Assembly (NCBI GenBank): GCA_046051225.1
Contig: JBJOOR010000001.1
Span: 186,001 to 250,000 of the forward strand
Source: CAIODY01 sp046051225
GTDB taxonomy: Bacteria; Bacteroidota; Bacteroidia; Chitinophagales; CAIODY01
Direction: 5' to 3'
Length of the DNA: 64,000 nt
The notes under the pieces were generated by a model. It was given only the letters and a program-made list of their open reading frames with translations. It was not told the origin of the DNA and did not search any database. This document shows positions 45,077 through 53,081 of the stretch, piece by piece (within the stretch, counting starts at the first letter, position 1; every line of letters begins with the position of its first letter). Made by a program: the position numbers and the translations under genes.

Positions 45077-46114
45077 TTAAAAATAATTTTCTACTGCAAA
45101 TTTGTATTGATTAATAAATATTTCTTTGAAGGCTGAAATATTATTGAGTTCGTAAAAAAGTAAAACAGCTTTTTTATAATCGGCTGGGTTAACGCTTCTA
45201 TACGATAATGGGCAAGCATTGCCAAACATCAAAATTGCATTGCCACTCAATCGGGCAGTGCGTTTGTTGCCATCTTCAAAAGGCTGTATGTAGCTAATTA
45301 ATAAAATTGTTAAAAGTGCTTTTTCGAAAATGGTAGATTTGCTATTTACTAATTTACAAAGGTCTTCCAGCGCTTCATTTATCACAAATTCATTTTCGGG
45401 TGGTAAATATTTTGTACCCGTAATTCTCACAATTCTTTTTCTTGGGTTTTTAGAAATGCCCATTTTTTGAGTAAGCAATGTATGAATATCAATAATTTTC
45501 GAAACACTCATTTTCTCATACAAATCTTTATTTTTAAAAGTATAATCAATAGCTGTTTTGTGATTGAGCAACATTTGCGCTTCTTGTTTCGAATGCGATT
45601 CGGATGCTACATTATATTTCAAAAGTTGTTCTGTATCCAATAAATCATAAGTGTTTCCTTCTATTTGCGATGATTTCCAAGATAGTTCAATCATTAATCG
45701 CTCAAACTCTTTTGTAAATTGAACAGTAGAATTTTTTTTAATTTTTTTCTGAAAAATTGAATTCAAATTTTTCAAGAATGCCAATTCATCTTTCGTAAAA
45801 ATGCTTACCGTTTTTAAAGTGTTAAATACATCTCGATTAAATTTTTCAATAATTTTTCGTTCATCTGTATCAATTTTAAAAAACGAATTTGGGTTAATGG
45901 AAGCAGTTACAATGTTTTTTAAGTTTACTGTATATTTTAAACTTGGGCCATTGCCTAATGGCTCAATACTCCCATTGGCTTTAAGTTTTGCCAGTTCACG
46001 ATTAAGTGTAGGAATAGATAATTTTTCAGAAATCAGATTTTGAATTTCTGAAATTGATATTGGTGCATTTTGAAAAATGATACCAAATATTTCGTTTGCT
46101 CTTGTTGTTTCCAT
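45077..46114 (-). CDS. class II Fic protein with N-terminal winged helix and altered catalytic motif
   Basis: 345 residues from the ATG at 46114; the longer frame starts six codons upstream at a GTG lying at the edge of the promoter box. Residues 1-66 form a winged helix-turn-helix (ISISEIQNLISEKLSIPTLNRELAKLKANGSIEPLGNG). The inhibitory helix S148-SQIEGN154 fits (S/T)xxxE(G/N), N-terminal to the Fic core. The core motif reads Q277-PFEDGNKRTAR where the family has HPFxxGN(G/K)Rxx R, so the catalytic His is Gln. Active Fic enzymes transfer AMP to target side chains; this one may be inactive or use another chemistry. Four ATCCTATC half-sites in its promoter suggest self-regulation by the winged helix. 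Confidence 0.88.
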   Translation of the reverse strand: METTRANEIFGIIFQNAPISISEIQNLISEKLSIPTLNRELAKLKANGSIEPLGNGPSLKYTVNLKNIVTASINPNSFFKIDTDERKIIEKFNRDVFNTLKTVSIFTKDELAFLKNLNSIFQKKIKKNSTVQFTKEFERLMIELSWKSSQIEGNTYDLLDTEQLLKYNVASESHSKQEAQMLLNHKTAIDYTFKNKDLYEKMSVSKIIDIHTLLTQKMGISKNPRKRIVRITGTKYLPPENEFVINEALEDLCKLVNSKSTIFEKALLTILLISYIQPFEDGNKRTARLSGNAILMFGNACPLSYRSVNPADYKKAVLLFYELNNISAFKEIFINQYKFAVENYF

Positions 46115-46120
46115 ATTAAA

Positions 46121-46187
46121 ATATCCTATCACAAATATACAATTATCCTATCAACATGATAGGATAATTTAAAAATTTGATAGGATA
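46121..46187. promoter_or_regulatory. four-half-site operator of the Fic gene
   Basis: ATCCTATC occurs at 46123-46130 and 46145-46152, and its complement GATAGGAT at 46158-46165 and 46179-46186. The inner pair makes a palindrome centred at 46155; the outer pair is symmetric about the same centre, 21-22 bases out, about two helical turns. The -7 box lies between the first two sites, so a bound protein would block transcription. Confidence 0.8.
46132..46139 (-). promoter_or_regulatory. -7 box of the Fic gene
   Basis: Minus-strand TATATTTG matches TAnnTTTG; it ends 17 bases before the ATG at 46114. Confidence 0.65.
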
Positions 46188-46201
46188 TTTTTTTGATACA
46201 A

Positions 46202-46372
46202 TTACTTCCCGATACAAAATTTTCCAAATATAGTTCCTAATATATCTCTGTCGTGTTGTATTTCGCCAATAATTTTTGTCGCAAAATGATTGTCTTAACA
46301 AATCATACATAGCTAATGCAGTTGATGATTTATTAAATAATAAACCGGTAACAATGCCCGAAACACAATCCT
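46202..46372 (-). pseudogene. mnmE: eroded mnmE copy (3' end plus 5' fragment)
   Basis: Minus strand ends KIIGEIQHDRDILGTIFGKFCIGK and stop, matching the last residues of intact mnmE (54884-56287); about 77 bases align with roughly eight differences by eye, several at third positions. Above 46281 the frame has stops. At about 46352-46370 the bases TGCCCGAAACAC match the part of mnmE encoding VSG near the N-terminus, in the right orientation, so this looks like a whole copy with a large internal deletion. The 5' match is short and less certain. It lies upstream of the Fic promoter and explains most of the 46190-46460 gap. Confidence 0.75.
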
Positions 46373-46463
46373 TTGGATGTGCAATTTTTTATAGAAAATA
46401 AATTTATTTTCTTATTAAACTTTCACTCTATTTTGCACTCTTAGTAAAAACCTTTTTTACCCA

Positions 46464-47030
46464 ATGCAGGAAGATGATTTATTAATTCGACTGAAAGCAG
46501 CCGATAGAGCTGCTTTTACTGAATTGGTGAATCAATACTCCAATCAAGTTTTTAATACTTGCTACAAATTTTTATTAAACAAAGAAGAAGCAGAAGACTT
46601 AACTCAAGAAATATTTATAGAAGTTTACCAATCCTTAAAAAAGTTTCGGGGTGATTCAAAATTATCTACTTGGATTTACAGAATTGCGGTTACTAAATGT
46701 TTGGATGAAATCAAAAAACGAAATCGTAAAAAACGCATTTCATCATTAGGCAAAATTTTACATCTGGATGAAATTGTACATTGGTTAGTTGGTGAAACTT
46801 CGCCTGATAAAGATTTACAACAAAAAGAAAAGTGGAAAGCAATTGAACAGGCATTGAATCAATTACCCGATAACCAACGGGTGGCTTTTACCTTGAGTAA
46901 AATTGAAGGTTACTCTAATCCTGAAATTGCAGAACTAATGAACACTTCAACAGTTGCAATTGAATCATTGATTTATAGAGCAAAGAAAAACGTTGGTGCC
47001 GAGCTCGAAATTATTTTGAAAAATAATTAA
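46464..47030 (+). CDS. ECF RNA polymerase sigma factor (CnrH-like position)
   Basis: 188 residues. Region 2: DRAAFTELVNQYSNQVFNTCYKFLLNKEEAEDLTQEIFIEVYQSLKKFRGDSKLSTWIYRIAVTKCLDEIKKRNRKK. Region 4: LPDNQRVAFTLSKIEGYSNPEIAELMNTSTVAIESLIYRAKKN. It is the first gene of a plus-strand run to 54876. The next two genes encode a small single-pass protein and a Spy/CnrX-like periplasmic protein, the arrangement of metal-responsive CnrYXH systems. It probably drives the downstream genes and itself, but I cannot pick out its promoter sequence. Confidence 0.92.
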   Translation: MQEDDLLIRLKAADRAAFTELVNQYSNQVFNTCYKFLLNKEEAEDLTQEIFIEVYQSLKKFRGDSKLSTWIYRIAVTKCLDEIKKRNRKKRISSLGKILHLDEIVHWLVGETSPDKDLQQKEKWKAIEQALNQLPDNQRVAFTLSKIEGYSNPEIAELMNTSTVAIESLIYRAKKNVGAELEIILKNN

Positions 47031-47079
47031 GCAGCAACGCCAGAATAGAAAATATTAATCGTCAAAGTATAATAGCAAA

Positions 47080-47385
47080 ATGAAAGGACAGGAACTAAAT
47101 AATGAAATTGAACGTCAGTTGATTGAATTTGAAACGCTGCAATGTGGTGAATTGAATCAAGATTGGCGAACTTCCTTGATGAAAAAAATTGAAGCGAAAG
47201 AAAATGTTCGAAGCAATTCATTTCAATCAAGTGTTTTTGCATTTTCAATCATTGTATTGGCGATAAATGCATTGGTGATTTTGAAAACATTTTCATCAAA
47301 ACAAAATGAACAACTAAGTCATGCTGATGAATTGAAAGCAATTCAAAAAGAATTATTGATTAACGAAAACCTTTCAAATAATTAA
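47080..47385 (+). CDS. small single-pass membrane protein, probable anti-sigma factor
   Basis: 101 residues. A cytoplasmic helical part of about 47 residues (MKGQELNNEIERQLIEFETLQCGELNQDWRTSLMKKIEA...) resembles the sigma-binding arm of CnrY-like anti-sigma factors. One membrane helix follows (SVFAFSIIVLAINALVILKTF), then a short outside tail. It sits directly between the ECF sigma and the periplasmic sensor-like gene, 2 bases before the latter. Assignment rests on topology and order; sequence similarity to known anti-sigma proteins is not evident. Confidence 0.6.
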   Translation: MKGQELNNEIERQLIEFETLQCGELNQDWRTSLMKKIEAKENVRSNSFQSSVFAFSIIVLAINALVILKTFSSKQNEQLSHADELKAIQKELLINENLSNN

Positions 47386-47387
47386 TC

Positions 47388-47909
47388 ATGGACATTTTTG
47401 CACAGAAAAAAATATTGGTTCGGTTGGTTGTATTGTTGGCAATAATCAATATTGTTTCCATCGGATATTTTATTTGGAAAGGTTATGAAAAGCAACACCG
47501 AGAGCCAGCATTATTTCCTAAGATGGAAGCCTACAAAGATGTTTCGGGCATTCTAAAAAAAGAATTGAATTTAACCCAACAACAAGCGGAACAAATTCAG
47601 AACTTGAGAAATGATTTTTTTGAAAAAGAAAAAGTATTGGCAAGAACAATTCGAAACGAAAAAGATTCCATGAATCAAGCCATGTTTAATATTTCAACTG
47701 ATGAAAATTTAGTGAAAACATTGGCACAAAAAATTTCGGCAAATGAATATCAAATGGAAATGCTACGATTTCAGCAGACAAAGGAATTTAAAGCGATTTG
47801 CACTCCTGAACAATTGGAAAAATTTGAAAACCTTGTCAAAGAAATTCGTGATTATTTCCGACCTGATAATCATCCTAAACAAAAAGAAAATTTCAATAGC
47901 AACAATTAA
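47388..47909 (+). CDS. Spy/CnrX-like periplasmic sensor protein
   Basis: 173 residues. An N-terminal anchor (VRLVVLLAIINIVSIGYFIWKGY) is followed by a helical periplasmic domain: ILKKELNLTQQQAEQIQNLRNDFFEKEKVL and an antiparallel partner KISANEYQMEMLRFQQTKEFKAICTPEQLEKFENLVKEI. This LTxxQxxxIxxL...TPEQxxKF pattern is that of the CpxP/Spy/CnrX superfamily (often labelled periplasmic heavy-metal sensor). CnrX binds Ni or Co and releases the sigma factor from the CnrY-like protein. Metal ligands cannot be fixed here: the domain has no His in the core helices, so the trigger could be envelope stress instead. Confidence 0.78.
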   Translation: MDIFAQKKILVRLVVLLAIINIVSIGYFIWKGYEKQHREPALFPKMEAYKDVSGILKKELNLTQQQAEQIQNLRNDFFEKEKVLARTIRNEKDSMNQAMFNISTDENLVKTLAQKISANEYQMEMLRFQQTKEFKAICTPEQLEKFENLVKEIRDYFRPDNHPKQKENFNSNN

Positions 47910-47914
47910 CCACA

Positions 47915-49597
47915 ATGAAAAAACACTTCAAGTCACTTTATCTAAAATCAGTTTTATTCATAGCAATTTGTACTGCCATTAGTCAAACAACTTTTGCGCA
48001 AGCGCCGAATATAATTCTAGGCCGACCAACGGATACTTCCATCACTGCTAGCATTATGTTTAATCAGTCGATGGTTTATTATTTTGAATATGGAATTGCA
48101 TCAGCAACTTATACTCATCAAACTAATCAATTTACAAGCACAGCTAATGTGCCTGATGAAATTGATTTTAAAAATCTTTTGCCAAATACAAAGTATTATT
48201 ACCGAGTTCAGTATCGAGCTGTAACCAGCGGTGGAGGCTTTACACCATCATCTGAATATTCCTTTCATACCCAACGTACACCTGGCAGTTCTTTCACATT
48301 TACTGTAGAAGCCGATGAACATTTGTATGACAAGAAAGGTGTAAAGAATATGTACAATGTTACTTTAGGAAACGAAGCAGCTGACAAACCTGATTTCATG
48401 CTTTCGTTAGGTGATATTTTTGGTGATGACCATTATCCTTTCACTATTACATCAGGAGGTTTGGATTCTTTGCATCGTGATTACCGACCGTTTTTAGGAA
48501 GCATCTGTCACTCCATTCCATTTTATATCTGCTTAGGAAATCATGAGGGAGAGAATGATTATTACCAAAGTTTTAATGCGCCTAATAATTTGTGTGATTG
48601 GGGAACACAATGGCGTAAATATTATTATCCAAACCCTTATCCAAATGGATTTTATACTGGCAACACTACCAACGAACCTTTCGGAATTGGTACGCCTGAA
48701 AATTATTATGCTTGGACATGGGGTGATGCATTATTTGTAGTGTTGGATGTTTACCGAACGGAATGCCATGATTCATTAGTTCCTAAACCACAAAACTGGA
48801 ATTGGACTTTAGGATTGAATCAATACAATTGGTTAAAATCAACTTTAGAAAACAGCACGGCTAAATTCAAGTTTGTGTTTGCACATCATCTTCGTGGGCA
48901 AGGCAGAGGTGGAGTAGCTTTAGCTACTGTAAATGAATGGGGTGGTTATCAAAATACAACAAGCGGACAATATACTTTTCCAACTTATCGTCCGGGTTGG
49001 GCTAAGCCAATTCATCAATTGTTTAAAGATACCAAAGTGACCATGTTTGTACAAGGGCACGACCATGTGTTTGCACATGAAGTGTTGGATAGCATCACTT
49101 ATATTTCTACACCAATGGCTGCTGATTCCACTTATGAAATTGGTATGTTAGCTAATGCTGCGGCCTATGTTTCTGATACCGTAGATGGCACAGGACATCT
49201 GCGTTTTACGGTTTCTTCTTCATGTGTAAAGATGGATTATGTAAAAGCATATTTACCTAAGGATACTTTAGGCATTCATAAAAACAGAGAAATAGGTTTT
49301 AGTGTAACCCTTGGTACTTGTGCTGTTCAGCCTAATGGAATCAATACTTTAACTCAGCATGATGAAATAAATATCTATCCTAATCCATCTAATTCAAGCT
49401 TTACTATTTCAAAATCGGGTAGTGATAAAATGAATGTTGTTGAACTGACTAATGTTATGGGTCAAGTGATTTTGAGAAAAGAAATGGTGCAGAATTTAAT
49501 AGAAGTAAATACTAGTGAAATGCCTGATGGGATTTACTTTGTAAACATTGAAACCGCAACAAATAAAGTGGTGAAGAAATTAGTTGTCAATCATTAA
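47915..49597 (+). CDS. T9SS-exported purple-acid-phosphatase-like metallophosphoesterase 1
   Basis: 560 residues. Signal peptide, then a fibronectin-like N-terminal domain (about 30-115: ILGRPTDTSITASIMF...LLPNTKYYYRVQYR) as in purple acid phosphatases. The metallophosphoesterase core follows with ADEH, SLGDIFGDDH, LGNHEGEND, FAHHLRGQ and QGHDHVFAHE, the usual metal ligands in order. A type A T9SS sorting domain ends it (INIYPNPSNSSFTI...GIYFVNIETATNKV). It would release phosphate from extracellular phosphoesters. It follows the sensor gene by 5 bases and is paralogous to the next gene. Confidence 0.88.
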   Translation: MKKHFKSLYLKSVLFIAICTAISQTTFAQAPNIILGRPTDTSITASIMFNQSMVYYFEYGIASATYTHQTNQFTSTANVPDEIDFKNLLPNTKYYYRVQYRAVTSGGGFTPSSEYSFHTQRTPGSSFTFTVEADEHLYDKKGVKNMYNVTLGNEAADKPDFMLSLGDIFGDDHYPFTITSGGLDSLHRDYRPFLGSICHSIPFYICLGNHEGENDYYQSFNAPNNLCDWGTQWRKYYYPNPYPNGFYTGNTTNEPFGIGTPENYYAWTWGDALFVVLDVYRTECHDSLVPKPQNWNWTLGLNQYNWLKSTLENSTAKFKFVFAHHLRGQGRGGVALATVNEWGGYQNTTSGQYTFPTYRPGWAKPIHQLFKDTKVTMFVQGHDHVFAHEVLDSITYISTPMAADSTYEIGMLANAAAYVSDTVDGTGHLRFTVSSSCVKMDYVKAYLPKDTLGIHKNREIGFSVTLGTCAVQPNGINTLTQHDEINIYPNPSNSSFTISKSGSDKMNVVELTNVMGQVILRKEMVQNLIEVNTSEMPDGIYFVNIETATNKVVKKLVVNH

Positions 49598-49612
49598 TTC
49601 AAAAGTCATTTC

Positions 49613-51328
49613 ATGAAGAAAATATTTTTATTCGCTGCATTAATTTTTGTTTTTTCAAATGCTTCAAATGCTCAACATCTTTGGCGTTCTGAAATCTTAG
49701 GCAGACCAATGGATAATGGAATTACAGTGCAATTAATCTTTTCAGATTCAGCACAGGTTCGTGTGCAATATGGCACTGCAAGCGGAGTGTATAGCAATCA
49801 AACCAATTGGCAAACTTTTGCTGATAGCGTAACTGCTGAAATAAATCTCACTGGATTAACCCCTAATACACAATATTTCTATCGAGTAAATTATCGTAAA
49901 CCAAATGGAACAGGCGCAGTTAATCGCCCTGAACATACCTTTCATACGCAGCGACCAACAACCGATTCATTCGTGTTTATCGTACAAGCTGACCCACACA
50001 TGGATGCTTCCAGTGATACCGCTTTGTACAGAGTTTGTTTGCAAAATCAACTTAAAGACAAACCTGATTTCATGATTGACTTGGGCGATTTTTTAATGAC
50101 AGATAAATTGTTGAACAGCTCACATGTAGTGCCTTTCGACACCATTCCTTATCGTTGTAATTTATTGCGTTCTAAATATGAAATCAGTTGTCATTCCGTT
50201 CCCTTATTCATTGCATTAGGCAATCATGAAGGCGAAGAAGGCTGGTATAATAACGGCACAGCCAACAACATTGCGGTGTGGGATGCACAACAACGAAAAA
50301 AATATTTTCCAAATCCATTTCCCAATTCATTTTATACAGGCGATACCAGCAACACAACATTCGTAGGTGCTCGTGAATCTTTCTATGCATGGCAATGGGG
50401 CAATGCTTTGTTTGTGGTGATTGACCCTTATTGGTACACCAAACCCAAGCCCGATTCTTTAACTGGCTGGCGTTGGACTTTGGGCAAAATGCAATACGAT
50501 TGGTTGAAGCAAACATTAGAAAACAGCAATGCAAAATTCAAATACATTTTTGCACATCAAATTGTAGGTGGCGACCGTGAAGGAAGAGGTGGAGTAGAGT
50601 ATGCAGACAAGTATGAATGGGGCGGCAGCAATCTGGATGGAACACCAGGCTGGGCAACGAATCGCCCAGGTTGGTATAAACCATTGAAAGATTTATTTGC
50701 TGAAAACAAAGTGAATATTTTCTTTCATGGTCATGACCATTTCTATGGGCAACAAAAAAAAGATTGCATGATTTATCAGGAAACACCACAACCAAGTTTG
50801 CCTAATTTTAATTATCCGAATTCTGCTGCGCCTTATGGTTATCTGCAAGGATTGATATTGGGAAACACTGGTCATTTAAGAGTTTCAGTAACACCGAATT
50901 ACACCAAGGTGGAATATGTAAAAGCTTATCGTCCATCGCAGGTAACTGCAACCCGACACAATGGCGATGTGGTGGCTACTTATTTTATCAATGCTGTGAA
51001 TTGTTACGATTCTTTAAACACAGGTTCGCCGATGATTTGGAACAGTAATTATGCTGATGAAGTAGTGTACCCCAATCCATTTCAGCAACAAACAATAATT
51101 GAATTCACTTTAAAAAATCCCGACGCTGTTACTTTAGATATTATAGATGTCAATGGAAAATTAGTGCGCCGCTTAATGGATAATGAAACCTTGAACAACG
51201 GAAAGTTTCAGGTGATGTGGGATGGTAAAAATTTCAACCAAGTTGATATGAGCAATGGCACTTACTGGTATGTTTTGAAAAATAAAAATGGAGAAAACAA
51301 ATCAGGGAAAATAGCTTTGGTAAAATAA
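49613..51328 (+). CDS. T9SS-exported purple-acid-phosphatase-like metallophosphoesterase 2
   Basis: 571 residues, paralog of the preceding gene with the same order: signal peptide, fibronectin-like domain (GRPMDNGITVQLIF...LTPNTQYFYRVNYR), phosphoesterase core (ADPHMDASSD, DLGDFL, LGNHEGEEGW, FAHQIVGG, HGHDHFYG), then a FlgD-like T9SS sorting domain (VVYPNPFQQQTIIEFTL...NGTYWYVLKNKNGENKSGKIALV). The different sorting-domain type shows the two genes are not a recent tandem copy. Spaced 15 bases from its neighbour. Substrate may differ between the two paralogs; likely secreted phosphomonoesterases or phosphodiesterases. Confidence 0.88.
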   Translation: MKKIFLFAALIFVFSNASNAQHLWRSEILGRPMDNGITVQLIFSDSAQVRVQYGTASGVYSNQTNWQTFADSVTAEINLTGLTPNTQYFYRVNYRKPNGTGAVNRPEHTFHTQRPTTDSFVFIVQADPHMDASSDTALYRVCLQNQLKDKPDFMIDLGDFLMTDKLLNSSHVVPFDTIPYRCNLLRSKYEISCHSVPLFIALGNHEGEEGWYNNGTANNIAVWDAQQRKKYFPNPFPNSFYTGDTSNTTFVGARESFYAWQWGNALFVVIDPYWYTKPKPDSLTGWRWTLGKMQYDWLKQTLENSNAKFKYIFAHQIVGGDREGRGGVEYADKYEWGGSNLDGTPGWATNRPGWYKPLKDLFAENKVNIFFHGHDHFYGQQKKDCMIYQETPQPSLPNFNYPNSAAPYGYLQGLILGNTGHLRVSVTPNYTKVEYVKAYRPSQVTATRHNGDVVATYFINAVNCYDSLNTGSPMIWNSNYADEVVYPNPFQQQTIIEFTLKNPDAVTLDIIDVNGKLVRRLMDNETLNNGKFQVMWDGKNFNQVDMSNGTYWYVLKNKNGENKSGKIALVK

Positions 51329-51341
51329 AAATTGAAAAGTC

Positions 51342-52961
51342 ATGAAAAAAATAATCTGCCTACTGCTTCTTTTCTGTGCTGTGAATTTTTCACAAGCTCA
51401 CGATTTGAATTATGAAAAAGTAATTCCGCATCATTGGACGATTGAAAAGGAAAACAAAACCATTGACGGCAGTTTTTACATGCTGAAAGATGGAAAAGTT
51501 TTCATTGAAACTGCAGCTAACAAAATTGTGAGCTATCCTTTGCAAAGCTTATCTAAATCGGATTTACAGTTTGCAGTAGAAAAAGAAAATAAAATTCTAG
51601 CATTGAATCATGAGATAATGCAACATCAAAATGTGGTGATGAAATCTCATTCCATTTTCGATTACAAATTTTTCATCGTAGCTGATTTCTTTTTATTGTT
51701 TGGCATTTTTGTTTTTAGTATTTCTAAAAAGCCACAATACAAATATGCTATGCCAGTATTTGTTTTGGGCTTATGTTTTGCTTTGTTCAGTTTCACTTTA
51801 AAATCATTGCAAAGCACCAATCCGAATACAATTAATGCAGCGTTTGCGCCTTTCGTTCCGAATGTGCATACCTTTTATGATAGTACTTATTTCTGGGTGG
51901 AATCAAAAGGAATTCCAACCACACACCCCATGATGGCTGGTATTTCAAGTACTGGCTGGCAACGTCAGGTACCGATTCCGCAATGTTATATGGGTACTAA
52001 TGCCTGGCCCATTCCATTAAAACCAACCATGGCAAGTAGTCCAATTCCTGTTGATGCCGTTCACTTCACTCGTGGTGCAATTGCGATTGCTGTGAATGGT
52101 GTTCCTATTTTTAACGAACACACTAACACAGGCGCTGATGCTTACACAGCTGGACAATTAGATACTTACGGAGGACACTGCGGAAGAGGCGATGATTATC
52201 ATTATCATATTGCACCTTTGCATTTGTATGCTTACACACAAGCTACATTGCCGATTGCGTATGCGCTAGATGGCTATGCAGTTTTTGGTAGTAAAGAAGA
52301 AGATGGCACCAACATGCAAACTTTAGATGCTAATCACGGACATAGTTATGGAGGCACTTATCATTATCATGGTACTACAACTTATCCCTACATGATTGGT
52401 AACATGGCTGGCAATGTTACAGAAGACAATACACATCAGTTGATTCCACAAGCTGCTGCACATCCTGTTCGTGCAGGTCAGAATCCATTAGGTGGCGCTT
52501 TGATTACCGCTTGCAATCCGAATGCAACGGGCAATGGTTATACAATGATTTATACTTATCAAAGCAATACTGATTCAGTAGTTTACAGTTGGGATGCATT
52601 AGGTAACTATACTTTTAAATATTACACTGCCGGCAATCTCGATTCTTCTGAAACTAAAAAAGGCTTTGTGCAATGCACTGTTCCAGCAACACCTAATGGA
52701 ATTGAAAATTTTATTACTGAAAATGGATTGATGATTTATCCGAATCCTACAAATTCAGTTATCAGTATTCGGTTGTCAGTTGGCAGTATAAAAATAATAG
52801 AGGTGATGAATTTGCAAGGAGAAAAAATGGAATTGCCAGTTACATCTTTAAATTCTGATTACTGTAAACTGATTACTGAAAACCTTCCCTCTGGTGTTTA
52901 CTTCGTTAAAGTCATTGACAATAAAGGCGTTTCAAGCGTTTCAAAATTTGTGAAAGAATAA
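51342..52961 (+). CDS. YHYH-domain protein with internal membrane helices and T9SS signal
   Basis: 539 residues. Signal peptide MKKIICLLLLFCAVNFSQA, then an unannotated soluble stretch (20-100), then two strongly hydrophobic helices (about 105-126, KFFIVADFFLLFGIFVFSIS, and about 133-152, MPVFVLGLCFALFSFTL). The YHYH domain follows: GGHCGRGDDYHYHIAPLH and GGTYHYHGTTTYPYM, rich in His and probably metal-binding. It ends with a type A T9SS sorting domain (LMIYPNPTNSVISI...GVYFVKVIDNKG). Membrane helices ahead of a T9SS signal are odd: T9SS clients cross the periplasm as soluble proteins. It may be a fusion of a membrane protein and a secreted one. Function unknown. Confidence 0.75.
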   Translation: MKKIICLLLLFCAVNFSQAHDLNYEKVIPHHWTIEKENKTIDGSFYMLKDGKVFIETAANKIVSYPLQSLSKSDLQFAVEKENKILALNHEIMQHQNVVMKSHSIFDYKFFIVADFFLLFGIFVFSISKKPQYKYAMPVFVLGLCFALFSFTLKSLQSTNPNTINAAFAPFVPNVHTFYDSTYFWVESKGIPTTHPMMAGISSTGWQRQVPIPQCYMGTNAWPIPLKPTMASSPIPVDAVHFTRGAIAIAVNGVPIFNEHTNTGADAYTAGQLDTYGGHCGRGDDYHYHIAPLHLYAYTQATLPIAYALDGYAVFGSKEEDGTNMQTLDANHGHSYGGTYHYHGTTTYPYMIGNMAGNVTEDNTHQLIPQAAAHPVRAGQNPLGGALITACNPNATGNGYTMIYTYQSNTDSVVYSWDALGNYTFKYYTAGNLDSSETKKGFVQCTVPATPNGIENFITENGLMIYPNPTNSVISIRLSVGSIKIIEVMNLQGEKMELPVTSLNSDYCKLITENLPSGVYFVKVIDNKGVSSVSKFVKE

Positions 52962-53081
52962 AATCAGTTCATAAAGTTTTTCAAGTTTTATAAAGTTTAT
53001 AAAGAATATTGAAAAGCATTTTTAAAGAAAAATTTCAGTATAAAATCAAAGATTCACGAATTCCATAAAAGCAATTTATTT

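Noticed and set aside
46276..46390. Minus-strand open stretch reading HPKDCVSGIVTGLLFNKSS...LLRQSF above the mnmE tail
   Set aside because: It runs out of frame into mnmE-derived sequence, has no start or ribosome binding site, and its most distinctive bases match mnmE itself, so I treat it as pseudogene noise.
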